Source of the DNA: CALINF01 sp039990395
GTDB lineage: Bacteria; Pseudomonadota; Gammaproteobacteria; Pseudomonadales; Halieaceae
Direction: 5' to 3'
Assembly (NCBI GenBank): GCA_039990395.1
Contig: JBDXFZ010000146.1
Span: 186,001-250,000 of the forward strand
Length of the DNA: 64,000 nucleotides
Shown: positions 16,377-25,551 of the stretch, one piece after another
How the letters are laid out: each line of letters starts with the position of its first letter
Position numbering within the stretch: the stretch's first letter is position 1
The notes under the pieces: generated by a model
The model's input: the letters and a program-made list of their open reading frames with translations, nothing else
The model's database searches: none
Told to the model about the DNA's origin: nothing
Translations under genes and position numbers: made by a program

Positions 16377-18593
16377 GTGCGCTATTCAGCTCTTTTCTAC
16401 TGGCCGATGCCGGTCAGTTTGCCCAGTCGCTGTTCTACGCTGCTGCTGTGGCTGTACTTTCGTTGTATGCCGGTGCTGGCTGTCACTATCATGGTGCTAG
16501 CGATCTTTTCGCCTAATCTTGCCCATTCCACACAAGATGTAAATGCGCAAGGTAAGAGTCATGAGCCCGGAGCGGGGCATTTGATGCTGCGTACCACCGG
16601 ATCAACCCCCGTTTCTGCATTAGCAACAGAAACACGTGTGCACTTTGATATTAACGGTCTGGTTGCCGTAGTTGAACTCGAGCAGAGCTTTATCAATACC
16701 AGTACGCAGTGGGCAGAGGGTGTTTATGGTTTTCCTCTGCCGGGCACAGCCGCAGTGCGCTATATGGAAATGATCGTTGGAGAGCGGCGTGTCGTTGGTA
16801 AAGTGCGTGAGCGCTCCGAAGCCCGCAAGCGCTATGAAAAAGCGAAAAAGGCAGGCAAGAAAGCCAGTCTTGTAGAGCAGCAACGCCCTAATCTTTTTAC
16901 CAGTCGCATCGCCAATATAGCGCCGGGTGAGCGGGTAACCGTGAAGCTGGAGTATGTGCAGAGCGTGGACTATCAAGCGGGTGAGTTCAGTCTGCGTTTT
17001 CCTATGACCATCACACCACGTTATATCCCGGGCAACGTCGAATTGCCAGATAGCGACGCACCACAAACGCAACACATCGATCTCGTGCAGGGCTGGGGTC
17101 TACCCACAGACCAGGTGACAGACGCCAATCGTATTACGCCTTATTTGCTGCCGCCTCGCGATGAGGGAACAGCTGTGCAAAATCCTGCGGTAGTTTCTGC
17201 GAGCCTGGATATGGGGCTACCGCTAGCCGAAGTCTCGTCGCTCTACCATGAGGTTCGTCTGCAACGCGATGAGGAACGCTACCGTGTTGAGCTCGTGGGA
17301 GGTAAAACCGAGATGGATCGCGACTTTGTTTTGCATTGGCGACCGGTTGTTGGCGCTCAACCCAAGGTAGCCCTTTTTACTGAGGAGGTTGACGAGGAGC
17401 ATTACGGGTTACTGATGGTACTCCCGCCTGCGCAATCTACTGCTCAAGCAGATATGCCACGAGAAGTGACTTTTATTGTTGATACCTCTGGCTCTATGGG
17501 CGGAGTAGCGATAGATCAGGCAAAGCTTAGCGTCTCAAAAGCCCTACAGCGATTGCGCAGCGATGATTTCTTTAACGTGATCGAGTTCAACTCCAATCAC
17601 TCTAAGTTATACGAGAAGTCCATCCGCGCAACGCGACACCATGTACTGCAAGCACAAGAGTTTGTGCGTCATCTACAGGCTTCGGGTGGCACCGAAATGA
17701 TGCCAGCGCTGCTGGAAGCTTTAAGTACATCGGCTAGCGAGCCATCTGATGATCTGGCGCGCGAAGAACGCCTTCGCCAGATCGTTTTTATTACTGATGG
17801 GGCAGTGGGAAACGAGGCAGCGCTATATAGCGCGATTGCATCGAAGCTCGGCAATTCCCGTCTTTTCACTGTGGGCATCGGCTCTGCACCTAATAGCTGG
17901 TTCATGCGTAAAGCTGCTGATATCGGGCGTGGCACCCATACTCATATAGGCACGACTGAAGAGGTTGGGCAAAAGATAGATCAGCTGTTATCGCAATTGC
18001 AGCAACCTGCGCTGATCGATATTGGTGTCGCGTGGCAGGGTTCCGTGGAGTCCTGGCCGGAGTTCGTGCCAGACTTGTATGCACAGGAGCCAGTGGTCCT
18101 CGCCGTACGCTTTGGCGATGCGCCGCCTAGCGGCGAGTTGGAAGTGAGTGGGACGCGCGCTGGGCAGCAATGGAAGCAGGTACTTTCTCTGCCAGATCCT
18201 GAAGTGGCAGCAGCGGGTCAAGCAGGCGCGGCGATTCATAGCGGTGTGGCCAGTTTGTGGGCCCGGAGAAAAATAGAGGGACTACTCGACCAAAAAGTAT
18301 TGGGTGCAGAGCCGGACAAAATCAAGGCGGCGGTGCTGGACGTTGCACTCACGCACCAGTTGCTCAGCCCTTACACTAGTTTTGTTGCCATCGAAGAGGT
18401 GGTGGTACGGCCTGAAGCGAGTGGCCTGCAGCGCACAGCCGTTCCCAACAGCGCTCCAAATGGGCAGTCGGCTCAGGTGTTTGCCTACCCTCAAACGGCG
18501 ACCACGGGACCAGCGCGGCTTTATCTTGGTCTCCTGCTACTGTTTATTGTGTTGATAGCGCGTGTCATGAGACGGGAGGGCGGTGATGCCTAG
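16377..18593 (+). CDS. VIT/vWA surface protein, substrate of the dedicated sortase
   Basis: A 738-residue exported protein read from the GTG at 16377 (GGAGA six bases upstream). A hydrophobic export segment lies at about residues 20-45. A VIT domain follows (about 60-190, with FINTSTQWAEGVYGFPLPG). A von Willebrand A domain starts near residue 362 with an intact metal site (DTSGSMGG). The C-terminus is a sorting signal: YPQTATTG (about residue 703), a hydrophobic helix (LYLGLLLLFIVLIA), then RVMRREGG. Layout and context fit the 'marine proteobacterial sortase target protein' family. Its physiological role is unknown. It overlaps the sortase gene by 8 bases. Confidence 0.9.
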   Translation: MRYSALFYWPMPVSLPSRCSTLLLWLYFRCMPVLAVTIMVLAIFSPNLAHSTQDVNAQGKSHEPGAGHLMLRTTGSTPVSALATETRVHFDINGLVAVVELEQSFINTSTQWAEGVYGFPLPGTAAVRYMEMIVGERRVVGKVRERSEARKRYEKAKKAGKKASLVEQQRPNLFTSRIANIAPGERVTVKLEYVQSVDYQAGEFSLRFPMTITPRYIPGNVELPDSDAPQTQHIDLVQGWGLPTDQVTDANRITPYLLPPRDEGTAVQNPAVVSASLDMGLPLAEVSSLYHEVRLQRDEERYRVELVGGKTEMDRDFVLHWRPVVGAQPKVALFTEEVDEEHYGLLMVLPPAQSTAQADMPREVTFIVDTSGSMGGVAIDQAKLSVSKALQRLRSDDFFNVIEFNSNHSKLYEKSIRATRHHVLQAQEFVRHLQASGGTEMMPALLEALSTSASEPSDDLAREERLRQIVFITDGAVGNEAALYSAIASKLGNSRLFTVGIGSAPNSWFMRKAADIGRGTHTHIGTTEEVGQKIDQLLSQLQQPALIDIGVAWQGSVESWPEFVPDLYAQEPVVLAVRFGDAPPSGELEVSGTRAGQQWKQVLSLPDPEVAAAGQAGAAIHSGVASLWARRKIEGLLDQKVLGAEPDKIKAAVLDVALTHQLLSPYTSFVAIEEVVVRPEASGLQRTAVPNSAPNGQSAQVFAYPQTATTGPARLYLGLLLLFIVLIARVMRREGGDA

Positions 18594-19218
18594 CCTGCCA
18601 AAGGTCGAAAACTGGCGTGATGTACTGGCACTTTGTTTGGTTTTGTTGGGCATGCAGCAGGTTGGCAGCGCCGGGCTTATCGAGGCCAAGGCTCGTATCG
18701 CGCCTGTACTGATTGATCGAGCATGGGATCGCAGCCTCGAATCGCAGCAGCGAGCGGTTAAACCCTGGCCATGGGCCGACACATGGCCAGTAGGCAAGCT
18801 ACACGTACCTTCGGTAGGGATTGAATTGCCTGTTCTATACGGTGATTCCGGTAACGTACTCGCGTTCGGTCCCGGGTATTCGCCGCGCTCGTCTCCACCC
18901 GATCAACGTGGGCTTACGGTAATCAGTGGCCACCGTGATACGCATTTTGCACCGTTGGCAGATATACACATCGATGAAGTGTTGCGATTGGAAGGTCTGA
19001 CCGGAGCGCTGCGCCTGTTCAGGGTGAGCGATATTCGAGTGGTAGATACCCGAAAAGAGCAAATACAGATTGATGATGCCGACACAGGGCTGCTGCTTGT
19101 TACTTGCTACCCGTTTGATGCCCTGTCAGTGAATGGTCCACTGCGGTATGTAGTTCATGCCGAGCCACTTGTGAATGGATCTAACCTGCCGCAAGTGCGA
19201 GAGTCGTACCCTTTGTAA
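18586..19218 (+). CDS. class GN sortase
   Basis: A 210-residue transpeptidase from the ATG at 18586, with GGAGGG just upstream; the GTG at 18583 is an alternative. It has an N-terminal membrane anchor (DVLALCLVLLGMQQVG). The catalytic residues are visible: His116 in ISGHRDTHF, Cys174 in LLLVTCYPF and Arg187 in GPLRYVV. It should cut the sorting signal of the VIT/vWA protein and join it to an envelope acceptor. The overlap with its substrate gene, and the adjacent two-component pair, make a self-contained one-enzyme, one-substrate system. Confidence 0.93.
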   Translation: MPSLPKVENWRDVLALCLVLLGMQQVGSAGLIEAKARIAPVLIDRAWDRSLESQQRAVKPWPWADTWPVGKLHVPSVGIELPVLYGDSGNVLAFGPGYSPRSSPPDQRGLTVISGHRDTHFAPLADIHIDEVLRLEGLTGALRLFRVSDIRVVDTRKEQIQIDDADTGLLLVTCYPFDALSVNGPLRYVVHAEPLVNGSNLPQVRESYPL

Positions 19219-19403
19219 TCCGGTGTCGGCGACTTTGCTGGTTTCTCTGGTCTGTGTAGCCGGCGCAGACCTAGCACCCGGTGCCGTACTTATTGCGCTA
19301 TTTCGGCTATGCTATGGCCATTTCCCGCGAGCGGTCAAAAAAATGAAATGCCGTAAGCAGGGGTGGCCTTTTGGCTTTTCTCAATAAGTAACGGAGCTCA
19401 ACT

Positions 19404-20411
19404 ATGAAGACGCTAATTTCAGCGCTCGCGCTATCAATGCTAAGCGCAGGCCTGGCACACGCAGAAGTTGCCATCGACGGCAAAAACTATGAAGAAACTA
19501 TCCCGGTTACGATGGATAATTTCGACCACTGCGAGGCGGCCGTTAATTTCAACAAATGGGCCAGCAAAGGAATAATGAATAGCTCGGTTGATTTAACCGA
19601 ACTCTATCCAGCTGGGCCAGCACCCACTGTTCGTGCCAATAGAGACACTCTCTATACGGTTGGCTTGTATGACAATATGAAAGGTATTCATATTGAGCAG
19701 CCAGATAACGGCATTTTTCAATCAGCACTCGTGCTCGATGAGAATGGATTTGCCAAGGATTACGTATGGACTTCTGGCGGTTTCGACGTCGAGCCATCTG
19801 ACGGTTTTGTGTTGGTTATCTTCCGCATCGGCCTTGAAGAGGGTATAGAAAAAGCCCGTGCTGCGCAGAAGACCTTGTCCGTATCAGATATCGGGAGCAG
19901 AAAGTATGTCACGCCAAAATACAACAAGGCAGATCGCGACGCGCTGTGGTCGAAGTTAAACAAGCAGGCTATTGGCTCTGGTATTTTTCTGGAGTACGCG
20001 TTTGATCAAGATACTATCGACCCGCTGACTCGCGCGTTATCCAATGCGGCAGGGTGGGGTGGAATGGCATTCAGCGTAAACAACTACCAGATGTCCACCA
20101 ACATCAAGGGAACTCAGTGTATGCAGACAACCTTTGAAGATCCCCGCGTGGATGAGTTCTGGTCGTTTACATTGTACGATTCTGAAGGATGGCTGCTTCC
20201 CATAGGCAATAACGTAATTAATGGCCGTGATGCTGTGGCTAATGATGACGGTACTTACACGCTGAGAATTAACTGTGGTGATGATGCTGTCAATAACATT
20301 ACTACGGCGGGCGTCGACGAGTGGTCTGTGACCTGGCGTACATACGGCTCAAGCTACAAAGTTAAGTCAGGTCAGTGGAATCCTCTTTCAGATCTTAAAG
20401 AGGTTAAGTGA
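19404..20411 (+). CDS. secreted DUF1254/DUF1214 protein
   Basis: A 335-residue exported protein with a signal peptide (MKTLISALALSMLSAGLAHA). The first half carries the DUF1254 hallmark (APTVRANRDTLYTVGLYD). The second half is DUF1214-like (EFWSFTLYDSEGWLLPIG, YTLRIN). The start has GGAG nine bases upstream. Members are common in marine and soil bacteria and their activity is unknown. It is followed, 105 bases on, by a secreted esterase. Confidence 0.85.
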   Translation: MKTLISALALSMLSAGLAHAEVAIDGKNYEETIPVTMDNFDHCEAAVNFNKWASKGIMNSSVDLTELYPAGPAPTVRANRDTLYTVGLYDNMKGIHIEQPDNGIFQSALVLDENGFAKDYVWTSGGFDVEPSDGFVLVIFRIGLEEGIEKARAAQKTLSVSDIGSRKYVTPKYNKADRDALWSKLNKQAIGSGIFLEYAFDQDTIDPLTRALSNAAGWGGMAFSVNNYQMSTNIKGTQCMQTTFEDPRVDEFWSFTLYDSEGWLLPIGNNVINGRDAVANDDGTYTLRINCGDDAVNNITTAGVDEWSVTWRTYGSSYKVKSGQWNPLSDLKEVK

Positions 20412-20516
20412 GCGAGGTATAAGTCGCTTCGATAGTCGCGCTTTGGTTATACCCTAATAATTCAATTGGTATGCGGGTACCTCGGGTTTCCAGGGCGCTT
20501 GCTACGGGAGAGGTTT

Positions 20517-21503
20517 ATGCGAATTAGCTGGAAAGTATTTCTTATTCTATCTGCGATTACCGCTGCGCTCGGCAGCGGAAACGCGTCTGCAGACGCTGTC
20601 TTCGGCTATCAGCTCGAAACGAACGTACCCTACGGCAAAGGCTTGGTTGTCAAAGATGGTGCTCTTACTGACCGACCACTACTTCTCGACGTTTACTCAC
20701 CGGTCAATGTGAGCGCCGGATCCGCCAGCCCCGTTGTTATTTTGGTACATGGGGGAGGCTTTCAACGAGGTGGTCTACGGAACCCGCCCTATAAAGAGCA
20801 AGGTGCAGTTCACGGAAGAATGGAGGACTACGCTCGGCTTCTCGCGCCGCTTGGTTATGTTGTGTTTGTTATTGAATATCGCCTTGCTCCTGAGTTGCCC
20901 GAGCCTGAAACCGCACTGGATGCGGATTGGCTTTTACCAATGAGTGAGGACCTTACCGAAGCGGGAATGAGGCGTGTGAACTTTGCACGCGCAAGTCTTG
21001 ATCTGCCGCCTCTAGAAGGGGATGCGGGTAAAACGGTTGTATGGAAGACGATACTCTCGGCAGCTGAAGATCTTTTCACGGCAGTGGAATATGTGCAGTC
21101 GTCCGCAGGGAAATACAATATTGATCCAGCCAAAATTGCAGTTGGGGGGCACTCGGCTGGAGCGGCTACAACGATCAATGCAGTATTAGGGTTGAACGCC
21201 CCGGTAGCAGCGATGTTTCCCCTGTCGCCCCCGGTTTCCGCGATTAATGTTACCAGTGTGGTTACTTCCGATTTCGTCACTCCAACTATGATCGTTATGT
21301 CACAAAATGACGAACCTGCTGTCATGGAGAAGGTTCCAGTGATTACTGAAGCAATGCGCAACGCTGGGGCCAACTTCGAGCTCGTTTGGGTTCCAGGGTT
21401 TCCTCATTTCTATCCCACCGGCGCTGTTTCACTGGGTGATGATGGCATCAGGCTCTCTGTGGGCGACAGAATTATCCAGTTTCTCGGCGAGCATTTACAG
21501 TAA
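20517..21503 (+). CDS. secreted alpha/beta-hydrolase esterase
   Basis: A 328-residue carboxylesterase-like enzyme. I use the ATG at 20517, behind GGGAGAGG; an upstream in-frame ATG at 20466 would put 17 residues before the signal peptide (VFLILSAITAALGSGNASA). The oxyanion loop is VHGGGF, the nucleophile elbow GGHSAGAA, and the catalytic histidine lies in PGFPHFYP. It resembles BD-FAE/hormone-sensitive-lipase-type esterases that act on small acyl esters in the periplasm. Confidence 0.88.
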   Translation: MRISWKVFLILSAITAALGSGNASADAVFGYQLETNVPYGKGLVVKDGALTDRPLLLDVYSPVNVSAGSASPVVILVHGGGFQRGGLRNPPYKEQGAVHGRMEDYARLLAPLGYVVFVIEYRLAPELPEPETALDADWLLPMSEDLTEAGMRRVNFARASLDLPPLEGDAGKTVVWKTILSAAEDLFTAVEYVQSSAGKYNIDPAKIAVGGHSAGAATTINAVLGLNAPVAAMFPLSPPVSAINVTSVVTSDFVTPTMIVMSQNDEPAVMEKVPVITEAMRNAGANFELVWVPGFPHFYPTGAVSLGDDGIRLSVGDRIIQFLGEHLQ

Positions 21504-21543
21504 AGAGCAGATAGCGAATACGACATTCAGAAGAGGTCAGCAG

Positions 21544-22029
21544 GTGTCTTTGGAAGCGTTCAAGTCAGGGTTATACGAACAGTATCAGGGTGAGGTCACA
21601 GGCGAAGTGGCACTTAATCGTCTGCTCCAAAAGTTTCAATCCCCCAGGCAGCGATATCTGCTGGGTACGGTTTTGCAGTTGGAAACCGAAACGAAGGCGC
21701 GGTTGCGGCAAACGGTGGCTGTGCTGGGGCTGGATATCGTGGAATCAGAGGGAGCGCAGAAAGCGGGTAATGAGCTTGCTGACCTGGTTGGAGCGCTTGA
21801 CTGGCACGACAGTCTGCAAACTCTCTGCGAAGTCTTGAGTCCGGTTGTGGAAAGGTTCCAGGAAATCGCCAGTTTGGCACCTGATGAGTATAAGGATCTA
21901 GCGGATTCGATGGTGGCGCACGAGCAGTTGATAATACGATTGTTTGAGCAAGAGATGCATGGAGCTGGCCATAACGTTGCGCAGGAGATTGGCAGCCAAT
22001 TGCAATTTCCACTGCCAAATCCAGGCTAA
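21544..22029 (+). CDS. unknown all-helical protein, possibly ferritin-like
   Basis: A 161-residue protein read from the GTG at 21544, six bases after AAGAGGT; this avoids the 67-base overlap with the esterase that an upstream ATG would force. It is predicted mostly helical with repeated acidic/His positions (RYLLGTVLQLETETKAR, VAHEQLIIRLFEQEM) that would suit a ferritin-like four-helix bundle. That assignment is tentative and I recognise no named family. It has no signal peptide or membrane segment. Confidence 0.65.
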   Translation: MSLEAFKSGLYEQYQGEVTGEVALNRLLQKFQSPRQRYLLGTVLQLETETKARLRQTVAVLGLDIVESEGAQKAGNELADLVGALDWHDSLQTLCEVLSPVVERFQEIASLAPDEYKDLADSMVAHEQLIIRLFEQEMHGAGHNVAQEIGSQLQFPLPNPG

Positions 22030-22310
22030 TCCATGTAATCGTCTGAGCGCTTCAGGGCTCCTGCATACGGTTTGGCCGGTGGCTCTGGTTTCACCTAACG
22101 TTCTGTCATGCCGGCACCAATTTCTTCATCATCCCGTAAATCTTACGTCTTCTATTACTCGCGCGGGTCAATTAGAATGCCCGCCGGCTGAATAATTGAT
22201 AGCCAAGATTAGAGATCTGTGGCGGGTGTTTGAAAAAACCGTTGTAGATCAAAGCACTAGAATCATCACGTGGCCTTTGGTAGGGGTCACCACTGACAAA
22301 GGAAAAGCTC

Positions 22311-24242
22311 ATGCCCTCTATTACCTTGCCTGACGGCAGTCAACGCTCTTATGACAATCCCATCAGTGTGCACGATGTTGCCGCCGATATCGGTCCTGGA
22401 CTGGCGAAAGCCGCATTGGCCGGTGTTGTGGATGGAGCAGAGGTAGATACCTCTTTCCTCATCGAGACAGACGCATCGCTTGCGATTATCACCGAGCGTG
22501 ATGAAGCCGGCCTCGAGGTGATACGCCACTCTACGGCCCACCTGATGGCCATGGCCACCCAGCAGCTGTTTCCCGGTGTTCAGGTGACGATTGGTCCGGT
22601 AATTGAGGATGGCTTCTTCTACGATTTTGCTACCGGCAATAACTTCGGACCTGAGGATCTCGAGAAGATCGAGAAGCGCATGGAAGAGATCGTTGCCGAT
22701 GACCTGCCGGTTGAACGCATTGTTTGCTCCCGCGAAAAGGCCATTGAGATGTTTCGCAATATGGGCGAACGCTACAAGGTGCAGATAATTCAGGAGTTGC
22801 CCGAGGGCGAGGAAATTTCCGTGTATCGCCAAGGTGCATGGATGGATCTGTGTCGTGGTCCTCACGTGCCCAGCACTGGCAAACTCAAGGCCTTCAAGCT
22901 GACCAAAGTGGCCGGTGCATACTGGCGTGGCGACTCAAACAATAAGATGCTTCAACGCATCTACGGTACTGCCTGGGCGAACAAGAAGCAGCTCAAGCAG
23001 TATCTGAACCGGATTGCGGAAGCCGAAAAGCGCGATCATCGTAAAATCGGTAAGAAATTGGATTTGTTTCATACTCAGGAAGAAGCGCCGGGTATGGTGT
23101 TTTGGCATCCTGCGGGTTGGACTATCTATCAAGTGATCGAGCAGTACATGCGCAGGGCGCAAGTTGATCACGGTTATGAGGAAATCAAGACTCCACAGCT
23201 GGTTGATTTGTCACTGTGGAAGAAATCCGGTCACGCCGACAAGTTTGGTGATGACATGTTCATGCTCGAAACCGATGACCGTGAGTTTGCGATAAAGCCT
23301 ATGAACTGCCCCTGCCACGTGCAGGTGTTCAACCAGGGCCTCAAATCTTACCGTGATCTGCCGTTGCGACTGGCCGAATTTGGCAGCTGTCATCGCAACG
23401 AGCCGTCGGGTTCATTGCACGGCATTATGCGAGTGCGAGGATTTACTCAGGACGATGCGCACATTTTCTGTACAGAAGATCAGATCCAACCCGAAGTATC
23501 CTCATTCATCGATTTTCTGCATGCGGTGTATGCAGATTTTGGCTTTGCCGACATCATCTACCGATTGTCTACCCGCCCCGAGCAGCGCGTGGGTTCAGAC
23601 GAAGACTGGGATCGCTCTGAAAAAGCGCTGGCTGATGCTCTGGACGCCCAGAATTTACCCTGGGAAGAGCTACCGGGTGAGGGTGCCTTCTATGGCCCGA
23701 AGATTGAGTTTTCGCTGAAAGATTGTATTGGCCGGGTTTGGCAGCTGGGTACCATGCAGGTCGATTTTTCCACGCCTGGGCGGCTCGATGCCCAGTATGT
23801 GGCTGAAGACGGCTCGCGCCAGGTGCCAGTGATGTTACACCGGGCGATTCTGGGTTCTTTCGAGCGATTTATCGGTATTTTGATCGAGCATTATGAAGGT
23901 GTGTTTCCTACTTGGTTGGCTCCGCAGCAGGCCGTTGTGCTCAATATCACCGATAAGCACGCCGAATATGCCCGAAATGTGGAAGATTCCTTAAGAAACA
24001 AGGGGTTTCGGGTACTTTCGGACTTGAGAAATGAAAAAATCGGCTTTAAAATCCGCGAGCACACAATCCAGAAGGTTCCTTACCTGTTAGTGGTAGGGGA
24101 CAAAGAAGTCGAAACACAGACTGTGGCCGTGCGCGCCCGTCGTGGTGAGGACCTGGGATCTATGGATCTCGCTGACTTTAGTCAGCACCTTACCGATGAT
24201 GTAGCGCGTCGCGGTCGTATTGCATTGGAGAACCAGCATTAA
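22311..24242 (+). CDS. thrS: threonyl-tRNA synthetase
   Basis: A 643-residue class II synthetase of normal length. The N-terminal TGS domain (ITLPDGSQRSYDNPISV) is followed by the editing domain with STAHLMAMA (HxxxH site), the catalytic core with MNCPCHVQVF (zinc cysteine), FGSCHRNEPSGSLHGIMRVRGF-region motif 2, and the C-terminal anticodon-binding domain (VVLNITDKHAEYA). It charges tRNA-Thr and edits mischarged serine. It begins the thrS-infC-rpmI-rplT-pheST block, and its stop codon overlaps the infC start. The 281 bases upstream (22030-22310) hold no gene; no promoter there is clear enough to call. Confidence 0.98.
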   Translation: MPSITLPDGSQRSYDNPISVHDVAADIGPGLAKAALAGVVDGAEVDTSFLIETDASLAIITERDEAGLEVIRHSTAHLMAMATQQLFPGVQVTIGPVIEDGFFYDFATGNNFGPEDLEKIEKRMEEIVADDLPVERIVCSREKAIEMFRNMGERYKVQIIQELPEGEEISVYRQGAWMDLCRGPHVPSTGKLKAFKLTKVAGAYWRGDSNNKMLQRIYGTAWANKKQLKQYLNRIAEAEKRDHRKIGKKLDLFHTQEEAPGMVFWHPAGWTIYQVIEQYMRRAQVDHGYEEIKTPQLVDLSLWKKSGHADKFGDDMFMLETDDREFAIKPMNCPCHVQVFNQGLKSYRDLPLRLAEFGSCHRNEPSGSLHGIMRVRGFTQDDAHIFCTEDQIQPEVSSFIDFLHAVYADFGFADIIYRLSTRPEQRVGSDEDWDRSEKALADALDAQNLPWEELPGEGAFYGPKIEFSLKDCIGRVWQLGTMQVDFSTPGRLDAQYVAEDGSRQVPVMLHRAILGSFERFIGILIEHYEGVFPTWLAPQQAVVLNITDKHAEYARNVEDSLRNKGFRVLSDLRNEKIGFKIREHTIQKVPYLLVVGDKEVETQTVAVRARRGEDLGSMDLADFSQHLTDDVARRGRIALENQH

Positions 24243-24774
24243 GAGAGAAAGCGGCAAAGGCGCCTCAAAAAAGGCGGTTATAAACGACGAAATTACTGCA
24301 GATCCCGTTCGCTTAGTAGGCGCCGAGGGAGAGCAGGTAGGCATTGTGCCTTTGAGTGAGGCATTAGCTGCTGCAGAAGCCGCAACTATGGATCTGGTGC
24401 AAATAGCAGATTCTGATCCCGTGGTCTGTAAGGTCATGGATTACGGTAAGCACGTATTTGAAGCAAAGAAGCAGAAATCTGCGCAGAAGAAAAAGCAGAA
24501 GCGTACACAAGTTAAAGAAATGAAGTTTCGTCCAGGGACGGAGGATGGGGATTACCAGGTAAAACTACGCAACCTGGTACGTTTCCTTGAAAACGGCGAT
24601 AAGGCCAAAGTTACGCTGCGATTTCGCGGACGTGAAATGGCTCACCAGGAAATCGGCATGGAGCTACTCAAGCGAGTAGAAGCTGATCTGGCAGAGTTGG
24701 GTGGTGTCGAGCAATTTCCAAAAATGGAAGGTCGACAGCTCACTATGGTTATCGCCCCTAAGAAGAAGAACTAG
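24238..24774 (+). CDS. infC: translation initiation factor IF-3
   Basis: A 178-residue IF-3 read from an AUU codon at 24238-24240, with GGAG seven bases upstream. The AUU shares its last T with the thrS TAA. No ATG or GTG near the expected N-terminus is usable. Conserved segments are INDEITADPVRLVG, VCKVMDYGKHVFE, EMKFRPGTEDGDYQVKLRNL and FRGREMAHQEIGM. IF-3 proofreads start codons, and an AUU start lets it repress its own synthesis, as known in E. coli. Confidence 0.95.
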   Translation: MKRESGKGASKKAVINDEITADPVRLVGAEGEQVGIVPLSEALAAAEAATMDLVQIADSDPVVCKVMDYGKHVFEAKKQKSAQKKKQKRTQVKEMKFRPGTEDGDYQVKLRNLVRFLENGDKAKVTLRFRGREMAHQEIGMELLKRVEADLAELGGVEQFPKMEGRQLTMVIAPKKKN

Positions 24775-24833
24775 CGGCCTGTGAATGCCCTGGTTTCTCA
24801 TTAATTAATCATGCAAATGCGGAGTATTTGATT

Positions 24834-25028
24834 ATGCCTAAAGCAAAAATTCACAGTGGGGCTGCCAAGCGGTTTAAAAAGACTGCCGGTGGATACAAGC
24901 GCAAAAGCGCGCATAAAAGTCATATCCTGACCAAGATGACTACCAAGCGTAAGCGTCAGCTGCGCGGCACTTCAATGGTTGATCAGAGCGACAAAGTTCT
25001 TATCGATCGTATGATGCGTGCCAAGTAA
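24834..25028 (+). CDS. rpmI: 50S ribosomal protein L35
   Basis: A 64-residue, strongly basic protein (PKAKIHSGAAKRFKKT, KSHILTKMTTKRKRQLRG) of the standard L35 length. The ATG at 24834 follows GGAG by nine bases; an in-frame ATG at 24828 is less well placed. It lies between infC and rplT as in most gammaproteobacteria and is probably co-regulated with them by L20 binding to the mRNA. Confidence 0.97.
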   Translation: MPKAKIHSGAAKRFKKTAGGYKRKSAHKSHILTKMTTKRKRQLRGTSMVDQSDKVLIDRMMRAK

Positions 25029-25059
25029 TCGGTCTATTGGATAACTAAGGAGAAGACTT

Positions 25060-25419
25060 ATGCCTCGCGTAAAACGTGGTGTGGTGGCGCATCGTCGTCA
25101 CAAGAAAATTCTGAAGCAGGCCAAGGGCTATTATGGTGCCCGCAGCCGAGTGTTTCGTGTTGCCAAGCAGGCCGTTACTAAAGCCGGTCAGTACGCTTAT
25201 CGCGACCGTCGTCAGCGTAAGCGCCAGTTCCGCGCACTTTGGATCACGCGTATCAACGCGCAATCCCGTGCGAATGGTCTGAGCTACAGCCGTTTGATTA
25301 ATGGTTTGAAGAAAGCTGAAATTGGTCTTGATCGTCGAGTTCTTGCGGACCTGGCGGTACATGATAAGCCAGCTTTTGCAGCGATCGTGGAGCAAGCGAA
25401 GGCGGCACTGGCCGCTTAA
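25060..25419 (+). CDS. rplT: 50S ribosomal protein L20
   Basis: A 119-residue L20 of standard length (PRVKRGVVAHRRHKKILKQA, YGARSRVFRVAKQAV, YAYRDRRQRKRQFRALWI). It has an AAGGAGAAG ribosome site. It is an early assembly protein of the 50S subunit and, in E. coli, the translational repressor of rpmI-rplT. A hairpin-plus-T-run element at 25480 separates it from pheS. Confidence 0.98.
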   Translation: MPRVKRGVVAHRRHKKILKQAKGYYGARSRVFRVAKQAVTKAGQYAYRDRRQRKRQFRALWITRINAQSRANGLSYSRLINGLKKAEIGLDRRVLADLAVHDKPAFAAIVEQAKAALAA

Positions 25420-25479
25420 GCCCACCCTGACCGCCTCGGCGGTTCGCTGGCTGCACACCTGTAGTAACGTAGAAACAAG

Positions 25480-25511
25480 AAGGGAAAGGGCTTTGCTCTT
25501 TCCCTTTCTTT
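25480..25511 (+). terminator. terminator or attenuator between rplT and pheS
   Basis: AAGGGAAAG (25480-25488) pairs perfectly with CTTTCCCTT (25498-25506) around a 9-base loop, followed by TCTTTGTTTG. It lies 60 bases after the rplT stop and 41 bases before the pheS start. A pheM-like Phe-rich leader peptide is not visible, so partial termination is more likely than translation-coupled attenuation. Confidence 0.72.
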
Positions 25512-25551
25512 GTTTGTAGAGAACTGAAAAATATAACTCGAGAAGCTGAGT

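Noticed and set aside
22160..22265. Promoter-like TAGAAT hexamers upstream of thrS
   Set aside because: No -35 element lies at an acceptable spacing, so no promoter is called.
22287..22865. 192-codon open frame on the minus strand
   Set aside because: It lies opposite the well-supported thrS gene and its translation has no protein family features.
23468..23477. CTGTACAG core resembling the palindrome at 41328
   Set aside because: It is inside the thrS coding sequence and lacks the AACATAC/GTATGTT arms.
25428..25445. Hairpin ACCGCC-TC-GGCGGT after rplT
   Set aside because: The loop is too short and there is no T-run; the element at 25480 is the credible terminator.
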